11,580 nucleotides of DNA from CAZHCA01 sp964530825. GTDB lineage: Bacteria; Bacteroidota; Bacteroidia; Chitinophagales; Saprospiraceae. The stretch covers positions 1 through 11,580 of the forward strand of contig CAZHCA010000044.1 of the NCBI GenBank assembly GCA_964530825.1, given 5' to 3'. Under the pieces are notes generated by a model. That model saw nothing but the letters and a program-made list of their open reading frames with translations, did not search any database and was not told the DNA's origin. Shown piece after piece: positions 6,164-11,580 of the stretch (the first letter of the stretch is position 1; every line of letters starts with the position of its first letter). The translations under genes and the position numbers were made by a program.

Positions 6164-7819
6164 ATGCGGAATTATTACGCAATTGCCTTTTTTTGGGCAG
6201 CTATCCTTTATGCACCCTCCGGCTGGTCTCAGTGCATTGCCGGTAACTGTGATGGCGGAGCCGGCATTTATATTTTTTCCGGTGGCAAAAAATACATAGG
6301 CGAATTTAACGCTGGTTCCCCTCACGGGGTGGGCACTATGTTTTACGCCAGCGGAGAAAAATACTACGGCGAGTGGTCTCGAGGCGAATACCACGGTCAA
6401 GGTATTCGGACTACTACCCGGGGAGGTACGGAGCAAGGACAGTGGAAGCGGGGCCAATTGGTTCGGCCCACAGAAGAAGCGCTCGTACCCTACAGATCCC
6501 GGTTTTCGGGGACGGTTTGTTTCCAGGGTAACTGCCAAAACGGTTCGGGGATTATCGTCTTTTCCAACGGCGCGGTTTACGTCGGTGAGTTTTTAAACGG
6601 CCGGATGCATGGAGATGGGATTTGTTACTATTCTGATAATAGTACCTACGAAGGCCGTTGGGCTAATGGCTATCCGGATGGCTACGGTGCTAAGACGTAT
6701 GCCAACGGCAGCTTCTGGAACGGACGATGGTCGGCCGGTCAGCCTATTGATGATTACGGGAACGTCATTTCCGAGCATCGGCTCAAGAATCAGGCAAACA
6801 ACACCCGTCGCACCGGGTGTGTGTCGGGAAATTGCTTGGAGGGTTACGGGACGTTCCTTTTCCCTAGCGGCGACCGGTATGTAGGCATGTTTCGCGCCGG
6901 CAAACCCCACGGGGTGGGGTCTATTCTGTACGCCAACGGCGACCGGTATGAAGGACAGATGGAAAATGGGAATCTGAACGGGCAGGGTACACTATATTAT
7001 GCCGACGGGCGCGAAGTGGCCGGGTACTGGAAAAAGGGTAGCCTGACTAAGCAAGGGGAGAATAGGACTCCGGTGCTGGACGAAGAAATGCCCAAGGTTT
7101 GGGCAGTGGTGATCGGGATTGCAGCCTACAATCACATGCCTGCTCTGAAGTACACTGATGATGATGCCTATAAAGTGTATGCCTTTCTGCGATCCCCCGA
7201 AGGAGGGGGGCTTCCGGAGGAGCAAATCCGCATTTTGATCGACGAGGATGCCACCCGGGCCGAAATTTTGCAAAGCTTGAAGGCAGTTTATCGGCAAGCC
7301 GGTCCCCAGGACTTGGTCATCACCTATTTTTCCGGGCATGGCCTGCCGGGCGCCTTTTTGCCCTACGATTTCGACGGCAGCGTCCAGCAGCAAATCCGGC
7401 ACATCGAGATCACTAACCTGCTGGCCGATTGCCGGGCGAAATATAAACTATGGATTGCTGATGCCTGTCATTCAGGAAGCTTGCCAGAATACAATACCCG
7501 GGGCGGGGGGAGCGATCACACACTGATTAGCTATTACCACAGTTTGGCCCAGGCACGAGCCGGCACGGCGCTCATCATGTCCTCGAAATCCAACGAAACC
7601 TCACTGGAAGCTGGCGGACTGCGTCAGGGGGTATTCAGCCATTTCTTGATTAGGGGGCTTAAAGGTGAGGCAGATGTCAATGGGGACTATCTGATCTCGC
7701 TAGAGGAAATTTTCCAATTCGTATACCAGCGGGTACGTAAGTATACCAACAATCGGCAATCACCGGTGATCCGCGGCAACTACGATCGCAGCATGACGGT
7801 AGCCGTGCGCCGGCAGTGA
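6164..7819 (+). CDS. Exported MORN-repeat caspase-family (C14) protein, copy 2, 551 aa
   Basis: This is a paralog of the preceding gene with the same plan. A signal peptide (about 1-23, ending in GWSQ) is followed directly by Cys24. Three Cys-headed MORN blocks begin at Cys24/29, Cys119/124 and Cys219/224, almost evenly spaced (95 and 100 residues), each with two good repeats and a degenerate third. The caspase-like domain (about 310-551) has His392 in 'YFSGHG' and Cys435 in 'DACHSG'. The strings 'KYTDDDAY', 'EEQIRILIDEDA' and 'SHFLIRGLKG' nearly match copy 1, so the two arose by duplication; the MORN parts have diverged in block number. An EF-hand-like loop is present (Asp504, Asp506 replaced by Asn, Asp508, Glu515) but has Tyr instead of the usual Gly at position 6. 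The loop after the catalytic Cys has a Gly-rich segment following Arg446, a possible cleavage site. The start ATG lies 18 nt after the copy 1 stop, which suggests one transcript. Confidence 0.9.
   Translation: MRNYYAIAFFWAAILYAPSGWSQCIAGNCDGGAGIYIFSGGKKYIGEFNAGSPHGVGTMFYASGEKYYGEWSRGEYHGQGIRTTTRGGTEQGQWKRGQLVRPTEEALVPYRSRFSGTVCFQGNCQNGSGIIVFSNGAVYVGEFLNGRMHGDGICYYSDNSTYEGRWANGYPDGYGAKTYANGSFWNGRWSAGQPIDDYGNVISEHRLKNQANNTRRTGCVSGNCLEGYGTFLFPSGDRYVGMFRAGKPHGVGSILYANGDRYEGQMENGNLNGQGTLYYADGREVAGYWKKGSLTKQGENRTPVLDEEMPKVWAVVIGIAAYNHMPALKYTDDDAYKVYAFLRSPEGGGLPEEQIRILIDEDATRAEILQSLKAVYRQAGPQDLVITYFSGHGLPGAFLPYDFDGSVQQQIRHIEITNLLADCRAKYKLWIADACHSGSLPEYNTRGGGSDHTLISYYHSLAQARAGTALIMSSKSNETSLEAGGLRQGVFSHFLIRGLKGEADVNGDYLISLEEIFQFVYQRVRKYTNNRQSPVIRGNYDRSMTVAVRRQ
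6233..7045 (+). repeat. MORN repeat array of copy 2 (three Cys-headed blocks)
   Basis: Headers CIAGNC (6233), CFQGNC (6518) and CVSGNC (6818) each open a block of about 300 bases holding two full 23-residue MORN units and a decayed third. The near-equal block length indicates that the unit of duplication was the whole block, header included, not the single MORN repeat. Confidence 0.8.
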
Positions 7820-7874
7820 GCAATGGATTATGGTGTTTTTTTAATCACCAGTAGCAATTAACGCAGAATACGCT

Positions 7875-7882
7875 TATATTTG
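7875..7882 (+). promoter_or_regulatory. Bacteroidota -7 box for the rpsF operon
   Basis: TATATTTG matches TAnnTTTG exactly and lies 30 nt before the rpsF ATG, which leaves a short leader. No clear TTG or TTTG stands 19-21 nt upstream, so the -33 element is weak. It lies past the end of the caspase pair and gives the ribosomal operon its own start. Confidence 0.6.
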
Positions 7883-7912
7883 CAGCCAATTTTTGAATAA
7901 CTCCAATGTGTA

Positions 7913-8428
7913 ATGTCTGAAACACAAAAGAATTTTGAAGTAACTTTCATCGTAGACCCAGTGCTGTCGGGCGATGAAATTAAGGCGACAGCTCAGACAT
8001 ACCTCGATCATCTGGAGAGTGAAGGTTGCAAAATTATTCACCTCGAAAAGATGGGGCTTCGCCAACTTGCTTATCCGATTAACCGCCGTACTTCCGGCGT
8101 TTACTATTGCATTGAATTCGAATCGCCCGATGGCGAAGTCATCCCCAAAGTGGAGTTGGCGCTGCGACGCGACGAGCGCATCATGCGCTTTCTGGCCGTC
8201 AAGCTCGACAAGTTCGGCGTGAAGTACAACGACGACAAGCGCAAGGGGCTGATCGGTAAAAAATCGAAAAAGCAGGACGAGAAAAGCAGTCAGGAATCTG
8301 GAGGCGGCCGGGGAAGAGGTGCCAAATCGGCTCCCGCTAAATCTGCTCCGGTTAAGTCGGCCGCCCCGGCAAAAGCTGCCGAAACCCAGGCTCCCAAAGC
8401 CGAACCCAAGAAAGAAGAGGAGGAATAA
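7913..8428 (+). CDS. rpsF: 30S ribosomal protein S6 with long C-terminal extension, 171 aa
   Basis: S6 binds the central domain of 16S rRNA together with S18 in the small-subunit platform. Residues 1-105 form the ferredoxin-like S6 fold, with recognisable 'NFEVTFIVDP' at the start and 'YPINRRTSGVYYCIEFE' and 'ELALRRDERIMRFLAVKLD' further on. The remaining 65 residues are a low-complexity tail: Lys/Ser-rich, then GGGRGRG, then Ala/Pro/Lys repeats (KSAPAKSAPVKSAAPAK), ending in four Glu. Typical S6 is about 95-130 residues. The tail is probably disordered. It is the first gene of the rpsF-rpsR-rplI cluster, with 26 nt to rpsR. Confidence 0.97.
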   Translation: MSETQKNFEVTFIVDPVLSGDEIKATAQTYLDHLESEGCKIIHLEKMGLRQLAYPINRRTSGVYYCIEFESPDGEVIPKVELALRRDERIMRFLAVKLDKFGVKYNDDKRKGLIGKKSKKQDEKSSQESGGGRGRGAKSAPAKSAPVKSAAPAKAAETQAPKAEPKKEEEE

Positions 8429-8454
8429 TTTTTAAAGCTTAAAAACAATCAAAG

Positions 8455-8721
8455 ATGCCGAGTAAGGACGATATCAAGTTTTTGAGTAATCCAAAGATTG
8501 GTCAGAAGCGCAAAAAATACTGCCGTTTTAAAAAATACGGTATCAAATACATCGATTACAAGGATCCCGAATTTTTGATGCAGTTTGTGAACGAGCAGGG
8601 CAAAATATTGCCGCGCCGCATTACCGGTAATAGCCTCAAATACCAGCGCAAGGTAGCCACGGCTATCAAGCGGGCGCGTTACCTGGCTATGTTGCCTTAT
8701 GTGACGGACCTCTTAAAATAA
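8455..8721 (+). CDS. rpsR: 30S ribosomal protein S18, 88 aa
   Basis: S18 pairs with S6 on 16S rRNA. Diagnostic segments are 'KKYCRFKKYGIKYIDYKD', 'ILPRRITGNS' and 'KYQRKVATAIKRARYLAMLPY'. Length is normal for the family. Only one Cys remains in the N-terminal region, so a zinc-binding form is not expected. It sits between rpsF and rplI, 40 nt before rplI. Confidence 0.97.
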   Translation: MPSKDDIKFLSNPKIGQKRKKYCRFKKYGIKYIDYKDPEFLMQFVNEQGKILPRRITGNSLKYQRKVATAIKRARYLAMLPYVTDLLK

Positions 8722-8761
8722 TAACGGGCTTGTTTTCCCGGTGAATTCAACGATTAGAATC

Positions 8762-9211
8762 ATGGAAGTAATCTTGTTAAAAGATGTAGAAAAGTTGGGG
8801 GACAAGCACGAAATCGTAACTGTCAAAAACGGCTACGGTCGCAATTATCTGATTCCCCAGGGCATGGCTATTATCGCCAACGGTACGAACCGTGCGCAGT
8901 TGGAAGCCATGAAACAACGCGAGGCAGAAAAAGAACAGGCGCTCATTGCCGAGTACCAAAAAACAGCCGAGCAATTGCAAGCCAAGCAACTGAAGATCGG
9001 TGCAAAAGCCGGTACCAGCGGAAAGATTTTTGGCAGTGTTACCAATATTCAGATTGCCTCCGCCATCAAGGAACAACTGGACGTCGATGTGGATCGCAAA
9101 CTCATTGAAATCCAGGAGGAAGATATTAAAGAACTGGGCACATATACCGTTGTTATAAATCTACATAAGGAAGTCAAGCCCACGCTTTCCTTTGAAGTTG
9201 TAGCGGAATGA
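8762..9211 (+). CDS. rplI: 50S ribosomal protein L9, 149 aa
   Basis: L9 binds 23S rRNA and reaches out from the large subunit near the L1 stalk. The N-domain has the signature 'VKNGYGRNYLIPQGMA' (residues 22-37); a long charged connecting helix (about 50-80) leads to the C-domain, with 'GKIFGSVTNIQIASAI'. Length is standard. ATG 8762 is chosen since family members begin MxVILLxDV; the frame extends upstream to a GTG at 8741, but the seven extra residues do not fit the family. It is the last gene of the ribosomal cluster and is followed by a palindromic terminator. Confidence 0.97.
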   Translation: MEVILLKDVEKLGDKHEIVTVKNGYGRNYLIPQGMAIIANGTNRAQLEAMKQREAEKEQALIAEYQKTAEQLQAKQLKIGAKAGTSGKIFGSVTNIQIASAIKEQLDVDVDRKLIEIQEEDIKELGTYTVVINLHKEVKPTLSFEVVAE

Positions 9212-9226
9212 TCCCGCAAGTATTTT

Positions 9227-9256
9227 AGCGCTTCGGTTCGCGAACCGAAGCGCTTT
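9227..9256 (+). terminator. Terminator of the rpsF-rpsR-rplI operon (perfect 28-bp palindrome)
   Basis: 9227-9240 (AGCGCTTCGGTTCG) is the exact reverse complement of 9241-9254. The GC-rich hairpin is followed by TTTCC and then a T-rich stretch (9261-9272). It starts 16 nt after the rplI stop. It lies between convergent genes and may also stop transcripts from the minus-strand metallopeptidase gene, although no U-run follows on that side. Confidence 0.8.
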
Positions 9257-9271
9257 CCAATCTTCTCTTTT

Positions 9272-10018
9272 TCAGAAATCACACATCCTTCCCGTTGTGC
9301 GTAACCAGTACTTTTGCCGGGAGTAATCGGGTTGTACAGAGGCTACTCTTTCCCAGAAGGCGTCCGAATGGTCGAAAATTTCGAGGTGCACCAATTCGTG
9401 CACAATGACGTAGTCGATGACCTCAGGTGGAGTCAAGAGCAATCGGGTGGAAAGGCTGATATGGCCGCTCCGGGAGCAGCTTCCCCAATTGGTGTGGTTG
9501 TACCGCAGCCGAACCTTTCCGAGCGGCTGTCCGAAATGACGTTCATTCCAGTGAGCGACTCGCCGCTCGATTTTTGGGCGGTACACCCTGGCCAGTGTTC
9601 GGCTGATGGCGCTGCGCACCGCTGTATTCAGCTCGACCTGCGGTAGATTCACCGGATACCGGACTTCCAAAACCGGGGCCCGCCAGTGGCCCACGGTTGT
9701 TTTCCGCTTTTCCGAGATTAACTCTAAATGGGCAACCGTATCGGTCAGGTTGATGGTTTTCCCCGTCCAGTATTTTTGGCTCGACCACTTTTCGAAGGCC
9801 TCGGGCTTTTCTTCGATCATTTGTGATAACCAATTGCGGTACCAACGTTTTGCATCCAGGCGTTGGAGTCGGCTCAGCTGCATTGGAAGTCTTACGAGCA
9901 CGAAATTTTTTCCAAGAGCTACCCGAAAGTTGGTGCGTCGCTCGTGGGTGATCTTTACCGGTATGTGAAACCCGTCGAAGGTGAGGATTTCGGTTTCCGG
10001 TTGCCGGCGTAATGGCAT
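9272..10018 (-). CDS. YgjP-like (DUF45/PF01863) metallopeptidase family protein, 248 aa
   Basis: The C-terminal half carries the family signature: 'NHTNWGSCSRSGHISLS', then the zinc motif His207-Glu208-x2-His211 in 'VIVHELVHL', and His217 in 'FDHSDAFWERV'. The N-terminal part is a beta-rich domain of the type 'ILTFDGFHIPVKI'. There is no signal peptide, so it is a cytoplasmic putative zinc hydrolase; its substrate is unknown for the family. Length is typical. ATG 10018 is chosen; a TTG at 10045 in the same frame would overlap serC by 20 nt. With the ATG, only 7 nt separate it from the serC stop, so the two are probably one transcript. This pairing suggests shared transcription, not shared function. 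Confidence 0.9.
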   Translation of the reverse strand: MPLRRQPETEILTFDGFHIPVKITHERRTNFRVALGKNFVLVRLPMQLSRLQRLDAKRWYRNWLSQMIEEKPEAFEKWSSQKYWTGKTINLTDTVAHLELISEKRKTTVGHWRAPVLEVRYPVNLPQVELNTAVRSAISRTLARVYRPKIERRVAHWNERHFGQPLGKVRLRYNHTNWGSCSRSGHISLSTRLLLTPPEVIDYVIVHELVHLEIFDHSDAFWERVASVQPDYSRQKYWLRTTGRMCDF

Positions 10019-10025
10019 CGGTTCG

Positions 10026-11096
10026 TTAGCCGTGTTTTTGAGCAAAATCGTGCATGACCTGCGTCAAGACTTCTACACTTTGCAACGGCATAGCGTTGTA
10101 CATAGAGGCGCGGAAGCCGCCAACCGAGCGGTGGCCCTTTACACCGACGCAGTTTTCAGCCTCGCAGGCTTCCAGAAAGGCGCGCTCCAGCTCCGGCTCC
10201 GCTAGCGAGAACGTTGCATTCATGATAGAGCGGTCTTCCTTGACCACATGTGGCTGGAAAAGGGGTAACTCATCAATGGTGCTGTAGAACAAGTCAGCCT
10301 TGCGTTGATTGTATTCGGCAATTTTTTCCACACCGCCTTGTTCTTTCAGCCAGCGCAGGGTAAGGAGCGACACGTAAATCGGGAATACAGGTGGGGTGTT
10401 AAAAGCAGATTGCTTTTCGATGTGGGTTTTGTAGTCGAGGATGGTCGGTATTTCTCGGTCGACTTTGCCGAGTAAGTCCTTGCGTACGATGACGAGAGTG
10501 GTGCCGGCCGGGCCTAGGTTTTTTTGAGCACCGGCGTAAATAATGCCGAAGCGCTTCACATCAATCGGTCGGCTCAGGAAATCGCTTGACATATCGCAGA
10601 CGAGCGGCACGTTGGTCTCTGGCAGGGTGTGATATTGGGTGCCGTATATAGTATTGTTGCTGGTGATGTGCAAGTAGGTCGCACCTTCCGGGATCGCGTA
10701 GTCCTTGGGAATATACCGGTAGTCCCGGTCCTTGCTGGAGGCGATAATATCTACCCGGCCGAACTTCTTGGCTTCTTTAATGGCTTTGCTCGACCAGCTG
10801 CCGGTGTCGATGTAGGCCGCAGTGGCATCGCTGCGCAGCAAGTTCATGGCCGACATGAAAAACTGGCTGCTGGCGCCTCCAGTTAGGTAAAGCACTTCGT
10901 AGTTATCGGGCAAGTGTAAGAGCTCTTTAGGAGTTTGAATCGCCTCCTCCAAAATGGCTTTAAATTCTTTGCTGCGGTGGGATATTTCAAGGATAGAGAG
11001 GCCAATGCCTTCGTAGTCGACAACCGCTTTTGATGCTTGTTGGAAAACCGACGGCGGTAAAATAGCCGGGCCTGCGCTAAAGTTATGCTTGTGCAT
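10026..11096 (-). CDS. serC: Phosphoserine aminotransferase, 356 aa
   Basis: SerC is a class V PLP-dependent aminotransferase that converts 3-phosphohydroxypyruvate and glutamate to phosphoserine and 2-oxoglutarate in serine synthesis; it can also act in pyridoxal phosphate synthesis. Evidence: 'HNFSAGPAILP' at the N-terminus, 'LTGGASSQF' (PLP phosphate site, 72-80), Trp101 stacking on the cofactor ring, 'CDMSSDF' with Asp168, the Schiff-base Lys192 in 'YAGAQKNLGPAG', and 'GHRSVGGFRASMYNAMP' for the substrate carboxylate. Length is normal. ATG 11096 fits the family N-terminus. It is upstream of the metallopeptidase gene. No clear -7/-33 pair was seen in front of it. Confidence 0.97.
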   Translation of the reverse strand: MHKHNFSAGPAILPPSVFQQASKAVVDYEGIGLSILEISHRSKEFKAILEEAIQTPKELLHLPDNYEVLYLTGGASSQFFMSAMNLLRSDATAAYIDTGSWSSKAIKEAKKFGRVDIIASSKDRDYRYIPKDYAIPEGATYLHITSNNTIYGTQYHTLPETNVPLVCDMSSDFLSRPIDVKRFGIIYAGAQKNLGPAGTTLVIVRKDLLGKVDREIPTILDYKTHIEKQSAFNTPPVFPIYVSLLTLRWLKEQGGVEKIAEYNQRKADLFYSTIDELPLFQPHVVKEDRSIMNATFSLAEPELERAFLEACEAENCVGVKGHRSVGGFRASMYNAMPLQSVEVLTQVMHDFAQKHG

Positions 11097-11267
11097 GTAC
11101 AGGGTGTTTTGATTTCGTAGATGATGACAAAAAAACGCTTAGGAGGTTATGGTAAGTTGCGGGAAGCGCTTTATCCACATCCGATTGTGTAAGCAAAGTG
11201 GAAAAATAGCTGGGTTTGGGGCTTGCTAACTGCCCGCTTTTCTCTTACCTTTAATTTCCCGGCGGAA

Positions 11268-11293
11268 AATAAAAAAAGGAAAAGTCCTTTCCT
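11268..11293 (-). terminator. Weak minus-strand terminator-like hairpin
   Basis: On the minus strand AGGAAA (11293-11288) pairs with TTTCCT (11282-11277) over a 5-nt loop and runs into a T-rich tract (A-rich at 11268-11277 on the plus strand). The stem has only two G-C pairs. It would stop minus-strand transcription entering from the right before serC. Confidence 0.3.
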
Positions 11294-11334
11294 AGACTAC
11301 CAAGTCCAGGTAAACAAATATTTACGCCGGGCAG

Positions 11335-11381
11335 ACACCGTAGAGACGAAAAAACCATCTCGCCCTCGGTGTAAGTTTTTT
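11335..11381 (+). terminator. Plus-strand hairpin followed by T6
   Basis: ACACCG (11335-11340) pairs with CGGTGT (11367-11372); inside, GAGA (11343-11346) can pair with TCTC (11358-11361). Six Ts follow at 11376-11381. No plus-strand gene precedes it in the window, so what it would terminate is unclear. It lies just upstream of the first promoter at the right edge and may insulate it. Confidence 0.35.
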
Positions 11382-11401
11382 AATGATTTTTACAGCAGGG
11401 G

Positions 11402-11432
11402 TTGCAAATCGTTTTTTTATGGTCTATATTTG
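11402..11432 (+). promoter_or_regulatory. Bacteroidota promoter 1 at the right edge (TTG-N20-TATATTTG)
   Basis: TTG at 11402-11404, a 20-nt spacer, and TATATTTG at 11425-11432 give an exact fit to TAnnTTTG with standard spacing. Transcription would start near 11439, run rightwards, and pass through the hairpin at 11469-11505 before promoter 2. Confidence 0.7.
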
Positions 11433-11468
11433 CATCCGCTTTCCGAAAGAAGGAAAGAAAGTTAGGTT

Positions 11469-11505
11469 AAGAAAAAAGGACTTGTAAAAATTGGCCTTTT
11501 TTCTT
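11469..11505 (+). repeat. 11-bp A/T-rich hairpin in the leader between tandem promoters
   Basis: AAGAAAAAAGG (11469-11479) is the exact reverse complement of CCTTTTTTCTT (11495-11505), with a 15-nt loop. The right arm is T-rich, so in RNA it could act as an attenuator for transcripts from promoter 1. Its right end overlaps the TTG (-33) of promoter 2. Confidence 0.55.
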
Positions 11506-11534
11506 GGTTAAAATGCAGCAAGTGCCTATCTTTG
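11504..11534 (+). promoter_or_regulatory. Bacteroidota promoter 2 at the right edge (TTG-N20-TATCTTTG)
   Basis: TTG at 11504-11506, 20 nt, then TATCTTTG at 11527-11534 again match consensus and spacing. The -7 box is framed by a 6-bp dyad, AAGTGC (11520-11525) and GCACTT (11534-11539), which could be an operator. The gene driven lies beyond the window. Confidence 0.7.
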
Positions 11535-11580
11535 CACTTCCTTTGCGATTGAGCATTGGAAGAGGAGAGACAAAGGATTT

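Larger units (their letters stand above)
11097..11401. other. Intergenic region upstream of serC
   Basis: No gene is supported here. It must contain the serC promoter, but I cannot place one: the best minus-strand -7-like boxes miss the consensus by one or more bases. It also contains hairpins at 11277-11293 and 11335-11372, described separately. A 26-codon plus-strand frame (ATG 11149) has AGGAGG only 2 nt before the ATG, which is too close, and is not called. Confidence 0.5.

Noticed and set aside
7826..7850. Possible terminator after the caspase pair (TGGTG / CACCA around a T7)
   Set aside because: The T-run lies in the loop and the alternative 5-bp stems compete. It is too weak to call.
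11149..11229. 26-codon plus-strand ORF behind AGGAGG
   Set aside because: The AGGAGG is only 2 nt from the ATG, strong Shine-Dalgarno use is not typical here, and the peptide has no features.

Overview
The window looks like chromosomal DNA of a Bacteroidota bacterium, probably of the Saprospiria (Lewinella-like). Three things point there. The promoter-like sites have the Bacteroidota form TTG-N20-TAnnTTTG. The rpsF-rpsR-rplI order lacks ssb/priB. The DUF4920, serC and 507-aa helical proteins read like Bacteroidota members. This placement rests on reading alone, with no search.

Layout from left to right. Positions 1-80 look like the right end of an IS200/IS605-type (tnpB) element whose body lies outside the window. 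It abuts the stop codon of a 507-aa helical protein of unknown function (77-1600, minus). A gene-free stretch of about 1.1 kb follows (1601-2710). It holds a 15-bp inverted repeat, a dyad around a promoter-like box, and a nested-stem sequence ending in a plus-strand terminator, which is a candidate structured RNA. Next come two minus-strand genes: an HD-domain phosphohydrolase (2711-3295) and an exported DUF4920 protein (3522-3995).

The centre (4472-7819, plus) is the most distinctive part: two tandem, co-directional genes, each encoding a signal peptide, blocks of MORN repeats and a C-terminal caspase-like (C14) domain with an intact His/Cys dyad. Each MORN block starts with a spaced cysteine pair (C-x4-C, usually CxxGNC). 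Each caspase domain carries an EF-hand-like acidic loop. The 18-nt gap suggests one operon of recently diverged paralogs acting outside the cytoplasm.

A ribosomal protein operon follows (rpsF, rpsR, rplI; 7913-9211) with a Bacteroidota -7 box in front and a strong palindromic terminator behind. Convergent to it is a minus-strand pair, serC (10026-11096) followed by a YgjP/DUF45-type metallopeptidase gene (9272-10018), 7 nt apart. The last 480 bases hold no gene. They contain hairpins and two tandem plus-strand promoters that drive something beyond the right edge.
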